Source: Candidatus Methanophagales archaeon
Lineage (GTDB): Archaea > Halobacteriota > Syntropharchaeia > Alkanophagales > Methanospirareceae
Assembly: GCA_028572065.1 (NCBI GenBank)
Contig: JAPVWK010000002.1
Location: forward strand, 1 to 42,529
DNA length: 42,529 nucleotides
Direction: 5' to 3'
The translations under genes and the position numbers were made by a program. The notes below the pieces were generated by a model. That model did not search any database. It was not told where the DNA came from and saw only the letters and a list, made by a program, of their open reading frames with translations. The first letter of the stretch is position 1. The number at the start of each line of letters is the position of its first letter. This document shows, piece by piece, positions 25,119-33,375 of this stretch.

Positions 25119-26330
25119 ATGCGTGATAAACTAAGTACATGGGGAAAAGGACCTTTGGAGAAGTATGCGAAGTTTGTATCGCATCACGCAATCGTTGTTT
25201 TAGCTATATTGCTTATGTTCACCCTTTTCACGGGTTATCATGCGTCATTGATGGAAACGACAGGGATTTCGCAGAAGGAATGGCTTCCTGAAGATATAGA
25301 AGTGATAAATACATTTGAGCTAATAGCAGACCAATTTGCGGGTAGCTTCACTACGACTACAATCGTAGTGCAAACCGAGCCAAGATATGCGAGATCTGAT
25401 GAGATACGGGATGTCAGAGACCCTGAAGTACTGAGATACGTTGATTTGCTTTCTGAACAAGCAAAACTCGTTTATGGTGTGGTGAGTGCAGAAAGTGCTG
25501 CAGATGTGATAAAAGAAGTGAACGGAGGTAGAATACCGAGTTCTTTAAGAAGTGTAAAGTCACTACTGAAAAAGGATAATATAGCGGAGCAAAGGATAAG
25601 CAATTATATTAACGATGACTATACAACGACCGTAGTACGGTTGAACATCTTAGAGGATGTAAATGAAGAAGAGGTGGTTGCGGGATTAAGAGAAGCGATG
25701 AAAATAGATAAACCACATGGTGTATCTGTTGATATGACTGGCGATACAACGAGTCCCGTGATAATGGTAACGATGCAAGAACTCATCAAGTCAACGATGT
25801 CGGAAACAGCTCTTGTCTGCTTTGTTGCTATCTTACTCATTCTTATCATTATATTTGCCTCTATTAAACATGGTCTTATTGCTTTACTAACGATTGTTTT
25901 TGGCGTTATATGGACATTTGGCACGCTCGTCTTGATGGGAATGAAGATAACACCACCTACATCTGCTGGGCTTGCAATGATAATGGGCATCGGGATAGAT
26001 TTCGGCATTCAAGTAACGAAGCGGTTTAGATACGAGTTGCAACAAACTTCAGGAAAGTTCAATCAAAAAACACCCCACAGAAACCGCGAGGAAGCAATGG
26101 TAACTACGATTAACAACGTGTTCTATCCGATGACCATAACGACAATAGCGGCGGTGGTAGGCTTCAAATGTCTTGCACTTGGTAAATTGCCGCTGATGGT
26201 AGATATGGGTACAATGATGGCAACGGGAGTGGTGTTTTGTATGGTTGCTGCCTTAACTGTGGTGCCTGCGGTTTTGGTGCTGCTTACAAGGAAAGATAAA
26301 AAAGAGGTGAGGAAGGATGGAACTAAATAG
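25119..26330 (+). CDS. RND/MMPL transporter, second half as a separate protein
   Basis: 403 residues. N-terminal TM (IVVLAILLMFTLFTGYHA), an extracytoplasmic domain, then five TMs with GIGIDFGIQVTKRFRYE, the second-half counterpart of the DYS/RY signature. Translationally coupled to the first half. Ends at TAG (26328-26330), which must act as a real stop, because read-through would run out of frame over the downstream CBS gene. The last 14 bases overlap that gene. Confidence 0.85.
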   Translation: MRDKLSTWGKGPLEKYAKFVSHHAIVVLAILLMFTLFTGYHASLMETTGISQKEWLPEDIEVINTFELIADQFAGSFTTTTIVVQTEPRYARSDEIRDVRDPEVLRYVDLLSEQAKLVYGVVSAESAADVIKEVNGGRIPSSLRSVKSLLKKDNIAEQRISNYINDDYTTTVVRLNILEDVNEEEVVAGLREAMKIDKPHGVSVDMTGDTTSPVIMVTMQELIKSTMSETALVCFVAILLILIIIFASIKHGLIALLTIVFGVIWTFGTLVLMGMKITPPTSAGLAMIMGIGIDFGIQVTKRFRYELQQTSGKFNQKTPHRNREEAMVTTINNVFYPMTITTIAAVVGFKCLALGKLPLMVDMGTMMATGVVFCMVAALTVVPAVLVLLTRKDKKEVRKDGTK

Positions 26331-26760
26331 AAAAATCAGAAGACTGCTAAACGCTCAGCTTCGGGATATGACCGTAGAGGATATTATGGCACCCGAAGTC
26401 GTTACGATTAACGAAGATGCGAGTCTGGAACAGTTATATTCTTTGATTAGCGAATACCACCATGTGGGCTATCCGGTGGTTAATAAAGAGAATAAGGTAA
26501 CGGGAGTTATTTCGTACAAAGATTTGTTTCGTGTAACAAGAGACGACTGGGGTAGTACCCATGTTAAAGAACGGATGAGTACACGGTTAGTCTGCGTCAG
26601 TCCTGGTGATGGTGTTATTGTAGCGGTGGAGAAGATGACAGAGGAGGGGATCGGTAGATTACTCGTGATGGAAGACGATACACTTGTAGGGGTTGTGTCA
26701 CGCAGTTCTATTATGGACGGTGCAGTAAAAAGGTTGTTAACTCAACGATGTGGGCAGTAG
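26317..26760 (+). CDS. CBS-domain pair protein
   Basis: 147 residues with two CBS motifs (about 18-75: VEDIMAPEVVTINEDASLEQ, GYPVVNKENKVTGVISYKDL; about 85-140: RMSTRLVCVSPGDGVIVAV, RLLVMEDDTLVGVVSRSSIM). CBS pairs bind adenine nucleotides or S-adenosylmethionine and regulate partner proteins. GAGGTGAGGAAGG precedes the ATG, which lies inside the end of the transporter gene, so the two are translationally coupled. It is likely a cytoplasmic energy or ligand sensor for the split RND transporter. That link is inference from operon structure. Confidence 0.87.
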   Translation: MELNRKIRRLLNAQLRDMTVEDIMAPEVVTINEDASLEQLYSLISEYHHVGYPVVNKENKVTGVISYKDLFRVTRDDWGSTHVKERMSTRLVCVSPGDGVIVAVEKMTEEGIGRLLVMEDDTLVGVVSRSSIMDGAVKRLLTQRCGQ

Positions 26761-26862
26761 GCATTGCGTTTTGGATGGTTGTGGTAATGTAGTGATTGCA
26801 TGTGGTTCTGGTATTGTTGGAGAGGAGAAACAGATAAAAGTTTTCTTGTTTCGCGAGAAAAA

Positions 26863-26906
26863 TTCATACCTATGAAACTTTATATAGTATTTTATTCATA
26901 GTATAA
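26863..26906 (+). promoter_or_regulatory. Promoter with two operator-like palindromes around the TATA box
   Basis: TTCATACCTATGAA (26863-26876) is a perfect 6-bp inverted repeat. A TATA box (TTTATATAG, 26879-26887) follows, then a related TTCATAGTATAAA (26894-26906). The transcription start would fall at or just before ATG 26914, implying a leaderless mRNA. Arrangement suggests autoregulation by the HTH protein. Confidence 0.5.
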
Positions 26907-26913
26907 ATCAATC

Positions 26914-27294
26914 ATGGTAAAAAGGAATTATATCGCAGATATAGAAAAGGCACTGAAAGAAGGAAAGGAACCAATAGAGTTACTGAACGTTATTTTAGGC
27001 TTTCTTAATTTTAAGCCAATAGAAATAAAAATTTATAATCTTTTACTGACCTCTTCGTTAACGATAAAACAAATTCAAAACCTGTTGAATATTTCAGAAC
27101 GAACAATACGGAAATATATCCAGAGATTAGACCATGAAGGATTTATAATTAAGAAGGTAGAAGAAGGTAAAAGGCTTAAATACGTTTATACTGCGGTTCC
27201 TATTCAGGAAGCATGGAATAAAGTAAAAGGGAAAATACAGCAAATAATAGATGAGATTACCAGAGTTCTGGAACTAAAGGCAGTGCTCTTTTAG
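26914..27294 (+). CDS. HTH transcriptional regulator (TrmB/MarR-like winged helix)
   Basis: 126 residues. A winged HTH in the middle (IEIKIYNLLLTSSLTIKQIQ, LLNISERTIRKYIQRLDHEG) is followed by a wing (KVEEGKRLKYVYTA) and a C-terminal helix that could dimerise. No ligand domain. It has its own promoter with palindromes. It is convergent with the radical SAM operon, separated by only four bases. Target genes unknown. Stop is TAG. Confidence 0.8.
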   Translation: MVKRNYIADIEKALKEGKEPIELLNVILGFLNFKPIEIKIYNLLLTSSLTIKQIQNLLNISERTIRKYIQRLDHEGFIIKKVEEGKRLKYVYTAVPIQEAWNKVKGKIQQIIDEITRVLELKAVLF

Positions 27295-27298
27295 TAGA

Positions 27299-28327
27299 TC
27301 ACCAATATGCATCTTCAAACGTTCCTACACCTTCGCCTACACCCTCTAAAGTAATCATTCTGCCTTCGGTTTTTAGATAAAACTCTGTAGGTGTAATAGC
27401 ATATACAATATAAACTTGCGAACCACCACCACCACTCATATCATATTGTTTTGTTGCATAAGTTTCTAAGACGATTCTAAGGGTTTTGTCATTATCTTGT
27501 CCCGCAATGGCCCAATTATTTCCCCTTTTTGATATTTTCAGCTGTGGATTATCAAATCTGATAATTTTGTTATTTTCAACATCATGAAAAGTTACAGACT
27601 CACGAAAATACGTTTTTGAACTCTTCCCTGTTTTGAGACAGAAAAATGAAATTGAAGAACCATTTTGAAATATTATTCTCCCCCAGTGAAACGGCCCGAA
27701 TATCGTTGCACCAACAACTTTTTGTAGATGTGCTGTCCCCTTGAACTTTTTTCCTAACACAAAGCCATCAACATCTGAAAAAACATCTACCCACCCCACA
27801 CCGAATGGTGGTAAGAACACACCACACGCGCTTTTGTCTTCCAAATAATTTCCTTTTGTTGTTTCTAAATTAATCAAATCCCCGACACTCAATTCATAAT
27901 TTGGAAAACTACCACTAAGTCTCATTTTTTGACCAGAAATCTCGGAAACAATCTTTTTTTCTTGGATTTCTACAATAGCGTTTGTATCTCCTAAATCACG
28001 AAGTTCTTCTCCATCATATACCCAACCAGCAGTAACAGCGTGGAATTTATTTTTTCCCGATTCTCTAAATACCATTTCTTTATTGTTAAACAACATCTTC
28101 TTCCCGTATTTTCTGAATATTAATAGCATAAATTGCACCGGATTTTCACCATCATGGCCAAAGAAAAGGAACCACCAATACTCTTTTCCTAAAGGAGGTA
28201 AAGTTTCGGCATTATACATTACGCGATCTAACAATGTTTTGCTCACATCTGAGCCATTTATAGAAGAAAGTTCTCGTATAAGCTTATAGTTTTCCCAAAT
28301 TCCCGTAATTTTGTTGATATAAATCAT
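27299..28327 (-). CDS. CrtC/AttH-like (lipocalin-fold) protein, function unknown
   Basis: 342 residues, no signal peptide. Features such as EYWWFLFFGHDGENPVQFM, GWVDVFSDVDGFVLGKKFKG, and FGPFHWGRIIFQNGSSISFF resemble the double-lipocalin fold of carotenoid hydratase/AttH-type proteins, but I recognise this only by pattern. GGGTGA lies about eight bases before the ATG. Third gene of a minus-strand operon behind a radical SAM enzyme and a small zinc ribbon. It may act on an isoprenoid or lipid, which would fit the UbiA/UbiB genes nearby; this is inference. Confidence 0.5.
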   Translation of the reverse strand: MIYINKITGIWENYKLIRELSSINGSDVSKTLLDRVMYNAETLPPLGKEYWWFLFFGHDGENPVQFMLLIFRKYGKKMLFNNKEMVFRESGKNKFHAVTAGWVYDGEELRDLGDTNAIVEIQEKKIVSEISGQKMRLSGSFPNYELSVGDLINLETTKGNYLEDKSACGVFLPPFGVGWVDVFSDVDGFVLGKKFKGTAHLQKVVGATIFGPFHWGRIIFQNGSSISFFCLKTGKSSKTYFRESVTFHDVENNKIIRFDNPQLKISKRGNNWAIAGQDNDKTLRIVLETYATKQYDMSGGGGSQVYIVYAITPTEFYLKTEGRMITLEGVGEGVGTFEDAYW

Positions 28328-28329
28328 TT

Positions 28330-28509
28330 TTAATCACCCTTTCTAAATATTTTTTCGGAAAACTCTTTCTTGTTCAGCATTTCAACTCTCTTTTTTCTAA
28401 CACCCGAAACTATCAGCTTTTCACCACAATTAGGACATTTTCTATATCCTCTAAATAATCGCGCCACATCAAAATTTTCTTTACCGTTTGGACATTTCAC
28501 TAAAACCAT
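28330..28509 (-). CDS. Small zinc-ribbon-like protein
   Basis: About 59 residues from ATG 28509. The track start at 28590 would overlap the radical SAM gene. A ribbon-like core (VKCPNGKENF, YRKCPNCGEKL) has a first knuckle CPNG, missing the second Cys, and a full CPNCG second knuckle, then a basic helix. It stops two bases before the next ATG, so the three genes form an operon. It may bind nucleic acid or serve as a partner for the radical SAM enzyme. Confidence 0.6.
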   Translation of the reverse strand: MVLVKCPNGKENFDVARLFRGYRKCPNCGEKLIVSGVRKKRVEMLNKKEFSEKIFRKGD

Positions 28510-28531
28510 GATTAACACTTCGCTAAACTCA

Positions 28532-30133
28532 TTATTTTTCCTCTGCCTCTTTAGTGGAACTAGGGACGCAATATTGTGGTTTGCACTCAATTCCTATTTT
28601 CCTTTTTATGAATATCTCGTCCAATCCTGAAAATTTCATGATTACTTTGAAGATTTTTTTGCCATGTTTCCACCGGTAGTATGGATATGATAACAAACTG
28701 CCGGCCATGACAATTTTATTTATTTCCGGTTTCCATGTGTTTATATCATAGCGACCACATCTCGCAAAGATTTCCCAGTGTAAAGTGTCGAGATTTTTAA
28801 GGTCTTTATGTTTTTGCCCTCTCAAAATGCACTCTTCCTCCGATGTGAAGAGAAGCGGAACATAAAAAATTTTAGCGTCCTTAAGTTTATCTAGAAGAGT
28901 GATAGTAGCGAGTATATCCTCTTTCTGTTCTCCTGGCAGACCTAAAATTAATGTCGCTAACGGATGGACATCATTATCATTTAGAACCCCAACCGATTGG
29001 ACAACAATATCTTGCCATTGTTCAGGTTTATAAGGTAGCATTTTTCCCTTCATATATTTTCCCATTAATCGTGCACTACCCGTCTCTATTCCAACTTCGA
29101 TAGAAGCACAACGTTTGTTGTTGCACCGCCATAAAGACTTCTCAACGAGTATCGGCGCTATTTCCTCTACAATTTTTCTATCGTAAACCACCGGAGCAAG
29201 AGAGGCATGGGCAATCTGTATGTAATCGACACCCCCGATCTTATCTATATCCTGAATGAGTTTTACAATCGCTTCCCTGTTGGGAATGAAATTTGGTTTT
29301 GATTTGTAGAGAAACACGTCATCGGTCTGAAGAAGGATTGCTCGTGTTCCACTTTTTGCATTCAGCTCAACTTCTCGCAGAATGTGTTCTAAAGGGAAGG
29401 AATATCGCTGACGCTGTGTAGGCGAACAGAACGCGCATCCTCGACCACAACCACGTGTTATTTCAACTGTCCCATAGATAGAAGGTTTTTTTATGATGGG
29501 GATTTCTTTATCCACGGGTATTTGCATTGTGATTACCCGATCAAGTGTTTCACCATTCAGAGCTTTTCCGAAGATTTGTAAGAGCGAGTTCTCTGCCTGT
29601 CCAATTAAAATAGTATCTATGCCGAGCTTGTCTTGCATATTTGCGCTTGAAATTTGCCAAGCGCCTGAGCCACCGACAATAATTTTAGCCCGGTATTTCC
29701 TGAGTGCTGGATTGGAGAGCAAATCTTCGAATTCTACTAATGTTGCAGGTTTTCCATTTATGCCGAAAATACTTGTGTACGTTCTGCTTACGAAACCTAT
29801 ACCGAGGGGGTCCATTGTAGAAATACCAATAATTTTTGTTTTCGGTCCGATAAAACGGTGGAGGCTTGTGGGGCACACTGTAACTACATTGCCCTCGCCA
29901 AACTCTTCAATCAGCAATGATTCAACTTTTCTCAAGCCATAAGGTGCGAACTTCGCAGTGCCATCTGGGTTGGAGGGAACAGGCGGATAAAGCTTCTTTT
30001 GCACAAGGACTTTTGGAAACCCCCCGGAAAAAGCGATAAATGGGTTAAGATTAAAATCACTCATTTCAATCATTGATGCTGTCAGAACTATCGGCACACC
30101 ACCATTTTCCGGTATTTTATTATCGAATTTCAT
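28532..30133 (-). CDS. Radical SAM enzyme (COG1032, B12-binding-like N-terminus)
   Basis: About 533 residues from ATG 30133; ATG 30151 is an alternative. Neither has a clear ribosome-binding site, and TATA-like sequence 20-45 bases upstream suggests a leaderless message. The N-terminal region (residues 60-200) has an alternating strand-helix pattern with IIGISTMDPLG and KIIVGGSGAW, as in cobalamin-binding domains of COG1032 enzymes, but the DxHxxG motif is not seen. The [4Fe-4S] site is CGRGCAFC (CxxxCxxC), followed by a TIM-barrel with ASIEVGIETGSARLM and LATLILGLPGE. C-terminal Cys-x-x-x-Cys pairs could hold another cluster. Such enzymes often methylate unreactive carbons. Substrate unknown. 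Confidence 0.82.
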   Translation of the reverse strand: MKFDNKIPENGGVPIVLTASMIEMSDFNLNPFIAFSGGFPKVLVQKKLYPPVPSNPDGTAKFAPYGLRKVESLLIEEFGEGNVVTVCPTSLHRFIGPKTKIIGISTMDPLGIGFVSRTYTSIFGINGKPATLVEFEDLLSNPALRKYRAKIIVGGSGAWQISSANMQDKLGIDTILIGQAENSLLQIFGKALNGETLDRVITMQIPVDKEIPIIKKPSIYGTVEITRGCGRGCAFCSPTQRQRYSFPLEHILREVELNAKSGTRAILLQTDDVFLYKSKPNFIPNREAIVKLIQDIDKIGGVDYIQIAHASLAPVVYDRKIVEEIAPILVEKSLWRCNNKRCASIEVGIETGSARLMGKYMKGKMLPYKPEQWQDIVVQSVGVLNDNDVHPLATLILGLPGEQKEDILATITLLDKLKDAKIFYVPLLFTSEEECILRGQKHKDLKNLDTLHWEIFARCGRYDINTWKPEINKIVMAGSLLSYPYYRWKHGKKIFKVIMKFSGLDEIFIKRKIGIECKPQYCVPSSTKEAEEK

Positions 30134-30149
30134 GTGAACGAATTTATAC

Positions 30150-30183
30150 ACATATATGAATTGTTCGTAACATATATAAATAG
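30150..30183. promoter_or_regulatory. Divergent AT-rich promoter (radical SAM operon / LEA-like gene)
   Basis: Contains CATATATGAATTG and CATATATAAATAG, serving as TATA boxes for both strands. A decayed copy lies at 32514-32546 before the UbiA gene. Confidence 0.45.
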
Positions 30184-30236
30184 TATAAAAAAGTTTTTAT
30201 TATTACATCCTTGTATAACGAAAGGAGGTAAGAATC

Positions 30237-30665
30237 ATGGAAGGAAAAGAGAGTGAGATAACAAAAGCTGTTAGAGACGCGGTGGTAAAAGCGGTTGAGA
30301 AAGGAGAAAACGTAAAAGAAAAGGTGGGCGAGATCACGAGAGGTGCCGTTAAGAAGGCATTGGAGGGAGCCGACGTTACACGTGAAAAAGTGGAATCTGT
30401 GGCTAAAGACGCAATGAAAGGCGTGATTGAAGGAGCACGGAAGGCAAAAGTGGATGCTGCAGAGATTGTCAAAGGGGCTGCGGAGGGCATAATTGAGGGT
30501 ACAAAGCAGGCGGGTGCCAAATCGGCCGAGCTGACGGAACATGCCGCAGAAGCAGCTCTGGACGCCACGAAAGAAGCTGGTGATAAGGCTGTGGAAGTGG
30601 TGAAAGGTGTGGTGAAAGGGTTTCTTGAAGCCGCCAAAGAGATTTTAGAGAAGAAAAAGAAATGA
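30237..30665 (+). CDS. LEA-like amphipathic helical repeat protein
   Basis: 142 residues, Lys/Glu/Ala/Val-rich, no Cys, Trp or Pro. It has repeating units such as EGARKAKVDAAEIVKGAAEG and EGTKQAGAKSAELTEHAAEA in an 11-residue-like rhythm, as in late-embryogenesis-abundant proteins. These are disordered in water and fold into amphipathic helices on membranes or when dry. AAAGGAGGTAAG is a strong ribosome-binding site. It is followed four bases later by the UbiB-like gene, so it may shield or organise a membrane process. Family assignment is by composition and repeat only. Confidence 0.65.
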   Translation: MEGKESEITKAVRDAVVKAVEKGENVKEKVGEITRGAVKKALEGADVTREKVESVAKDAMKGVIEGARKAKVDAAEIVKGAAEGIIEGTKQAGAKSAELTEHAAEAALDATKEAGDKAVEVVKGVVKGFLEAAKEILEKKKK

Positions 30666-30669
30666 TAGA

Positions 30670-32376
30670 TTGGCAATTCGTAAAATCGGTGTGATAAGCA
30701 GCACGTATCGCCATATCAACCGCTATCGCGAGATTATCGCAATATTGGTGAAGTATGGTTTTGGTGAGGTATTAGCGAAGCTGGAGTTACAAAAACATCT
30801 CGAGTTCGGTAAGGGTAAAAGCTTCGTATTAGGTGAAACTGCTACAGAAATAGCGGCTGTTTCGCACTGGGCTCGGGTGCGGATGGCGCTGGAGGAGCTT
30901 GGGCCAACTTTTGTCAAGTTTGGTCAGATGATGAGCACCAGATCTGACATGATCCCCCACGAACTTATCACCGAACTGGAGAAGCTTCAAGAGGAGGTCC
31001 CTCCGTTTTCCACGGAAGATGTGAAGCGAATTATTGCGGAGGAATTGAACAGTTCAGTGGATCGTATCTTCATGGATTTTTCGGGTTCATCTATTGCTGC
31101 CGCATCTATTGCACAGGTGCATAAAGCAGTGTTGCCCGGGGGTGAAGAAGTAGCAGTCAAGATTCAGCGTCCTGATATTGACAAAATTATCGAGGCAGAC
31201 CTGGAGATAATGCTCCATCTCGCCACACTGGCGGAGAAATATCTTAAGGAGACTGAAGCTATAGACATTGTGAAATTAGTAGAGGAATTTGCACGTGTGA
31301 TTCGGAAGGAACTGAACTTCAGAATCGAGGCGGCATATATTGAGCGTTTTGCTAACAATTTCCAGGATGACACGACAATTCACGTGCCTAAGGTCTATAA
31401 GGGTTTTTCCGCAGGTAAAGTCTTGACGATGGAGTTTATCGGCGGGTACAAAGTCACGGATATTACAAAAACCGAGGTGCGTGAGCACGGAATTGACCCT
31501 AAAGTCGTGGCATCGCGTGGGTTGGACCTCATTCTTAAACAAATTTTTGAACACGGATTCTTTCACGCAGACCCGCATCCGGGAAACATCAGAGTTCTGG
31601 ATGGCAATGTCATCTGCTTCCTTGACTACGGCATGATGGGTAGGCTGTCTGCACGTCATCGCGAGGACTTAGCTGACATCTTCATTGGGATAATAAGCAG
31701 AGATGAACATAAAATTACGAAAACAATCTTAAAGTTAACCGGGCGCAGCCATGTCCGAGATGTTGAGGAGTTAGAATCGGACATTGCCGAACTTATCGAG
31801 GTTTATGCTTATGGTTCACTAAAAGAACTTGAGATAGGGGGTGTTATAACCCACATGGGGGATGTGATCATCGAACATCATCTGGAAGGACCTCGAGACT
31901 TCTACCTGCTCGCAAAAGCACTGGTGACCATTGAAGGTGTGGGTAGGGAACTGGACCCAGAGTTCAATGCCGCGAAACACGCTGAACCGTTCGCAAAGAA
32001 GTTGATCATGGATCGTATGAGTCCCCGGAGGTTAATCAAAGATTTTTATCACTCCGCCACTGAAGCAAGCTTGCTGGTGCGTGACTTTCCCGCAGAAGCG
32101 AGGGAGATATTAACACTGCTAAAACAAGGCGAAGCGAATATAAAATTTGAGCACAGAGGTCTTGACCCGATGCTAAAAACATTCGACCAGATTACCAATC
32201 GTATGGTGTTTGCAATTGTTCTGGCGTCGCTCGTGATCGGTTCAGCCCTTATTGTTCTTTCCGGTGTCCCGCCGAAATGGCACGAGATACCGGTTATTGG
32301 CATCGTTGGCTTTCTTGGAGCGGGAATAATGGGCTTTGGGCTGTTATTTTCGATTTTGCGGCACGGTAAGATGTAG
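30670..32376 (+). CDS. UbiB/ABC1/ADCK-family atypical kinase-like protein
   Basis: 568 residues. Family motifs: GPTFVKFGQMMSTRSDMIP (KxGQ), SIAAASIAQVHKAVL (Ala-rich loop plus QVH), EVAVKIQRPDI (ATP-binding Lys), FFHADPHPGNIRVL (HxDPHPGN) and FLDYGMMG (DYG). Two C-terminal membrane helices (VFAIVLASLVIGSALIVL; GIVGFLGAGIMGFGLLF) anchor it. UbiB/COQ8 ATPases extract or position isoprenoid quinone intermediates in membranes. Archaea without ubiquinone also carry them, so the client here could be another prenyl lipid. Start TTG 30670 follows the LEA-like stop closely. Stop is TAG. Confidence 0.9.
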   Translation: MAIRKIGVISSTYRHINRYREIIAILVKYGFGEVLAKLELQKHLEFGKGKSFVLGETATEIAAVSHWARVRMALEELGPTFVKFGQMMSTRSDMIPHELITELEKLQEEVPPFSTEDVKRIIAEELNSSVDRIFMDFSGSSIAAASIAQVHKAVLPGGEEVAVKIQRPDIDKIIEADLEIMLHLATLAEKYLKETEAIDIVKLVEEFARVIRKELNFRIEAAYIERFANNFQDDTTIHVPKVYKGFSAGKVLTMEFIGGYKVTDITKTEVREHGIDPKVVASRGLDLILKQIFEHGFFHADPHPGNIRVLDGNVICFLDYGMMGRLSARHREDLADIFIGIISRDEHKITKTILKLTGRSHVRDVEELESDIAELIEVYAYGSLKELEIGGVITHMGDVIIEHHLEGPRDFYLLAKALVTIEGVGRELDPEFNAAKHAEPFAKKLIMDRMSPRRLIKDFYHSATEASLLVRDFPAEAREILTLLKQGEANIKFEHRGLDPMLKTFDQITNRMVFAIVLASLVIGSALIVLSGVPPKWHEIPVIGIVGFLGAGIMGFGLLFSILRHGKM

Positions 32377-32420
32377 AAACGCATATACTCTTTTTGGAAC
32401 TGCGATAAAGGAAAGCCCCC

Positions 32421-32546
32421 ACTCATTTCAATCATTAATTGTATATGTCAGAACTATCGGCATATTATCATTTGCAGGCATTTTATTCTCTAACCTTTAT
32501 ATGAATCTATTTATGCATATATATGAACCATTATGTAACGTGTATA
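32421..32546 (-). pseudogene. Decayed copy of the radical SAM gene 5' end and promoter
   Basis: ACTCATTTCAATCATT and TGTCAGAACTATCGGCA here match 30059-30074 and 30080-30096 inside the radical SAM gene, and the AT-rich GCATATATATGAACC continues into the promoter match. The encoded peptide PIVLTYTIND-stop-NEW parallels PIVLTASMIEMSDF. It is no longer coding and lies between the UbiB stop and the UbiA start. Confidence 0.7.
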
Positions 32547-32574
32547 TCATGAGCTTGACGAGGGAGCGGAAAAG

Positions 32575-33375
32575 ATGAAGATAAAAGAATACTTCAAGAT
32601 GCTGCGGGTCAAAGAATGGATAAAGTTCTACACACTTATCCCACTTATAGGTGCAGTTTTAGCACATGCTACGCCCTCTATTTTTATTTTAGTATGCGTA
32701 ATCTTCTTCTGCGTGATTGGCTATGGGTTCGTCATAAACAACTATTTCGACGTTGAAATAGACAAACGGCATACGAAAAAAGTCATGCAGGGTAAGAATC
32801 CGCTCTCGACTGGTAAAGTAACGAAAAAAGGAACCTTTATGCTCATGGGTGTGCTGCTCGCAATTCCAATCGCGCTTTCCTGTTTTTTAACTCCAAACGG
32901 TCTTTTATTCACGCTGTTGAGCATTGCTTTCCTCACGCTCTATTCAATAAAATACATAAGGCTCAAAGAACGGTTTATTGCAGATATAATAACTCATGGT
33001 ATGATGTTTGGTTTATTTCCCTTTTTAGCGGGATTTACGCTCGCAGGAGGTGATTTAAATACGTTAACTCTATTACTCGCATCCCTGTTTATGATACTTG
33101 GTTGTGGGGCTTTACTCACGCATCAAATAAATGATTACGAGGAAGATTTGGGAATTTCGAGTACCACCGTTGTTAGAGTGGGCCTGAAGAGTGGTTGGAC
33201 GCTGCTCCTCTCTTTTGTTCTCCTCGCCATTGCGAATTTAGAGCTGATTGCTCATTGTTCTGATATTGGAATGTTGTTTCACGGCGGTGCGTTTGCGTAT
33301 TTAATCGCATATCCACTTTATACATGCAGAGGTGAGGTCCAGGGTGTTATCAATAATTATTCCTGCGCTGAATGA
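32575..33375 (+). CDS. UbiA-family prenyltransferase
   Basis: 266 residues with about eight membrane helices. The first Asp motif appears as NNYFDVEIDKRHTKK and the second as HQINDYEEDLG, where Mg-prenyl diphosphate binds. Archaeal UbiA enzymes make geranylgeranylglyceryl phosphate ethers, menaquinone or methanophenazine-type lipids, haem variants and others; sequence alone does not choose. ATG 32575 follows GAGGGAGCGGAAAAG. The 3' end overlaps the glycosyltransferase gene. Neighbouring UbiB and GT2 genes suggest a membrane-lipid or carrier-lipid pathway. Confidence 0.87.
   Translation: MKIKEYFKMLRVKEWIKFYTLIPLIGAVLAHATPSIFILVCVIFFCVIGYGFVINNYFDVEIDKRHTKKVMQGKNPLSTGKVTKKGTFMLMGVLLAIPIALSCFLTPNGLLFTLLSIAFLTLYSIKYIRLKERFIADIITHGMMFGLFPFLAGFTLAGGDLNTLTLLLASLFMILGCGALLTHQINDYEEDLGISSTTVVRVGLKSGWTLLLSFVLLAIANLELIAHCSDIGMLFHGGAFAYLIAYPLYTCRGEVQGVINNYSCAE

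Noticed and set aside
28510-28590. Longer start for the small zinc-ribbon protein
   Set aside because: The extra N-terminal 27 residues are antisense-free but lie in the radical SAM coding end and do not look like a ribbon; ATG 28509 is simpler.
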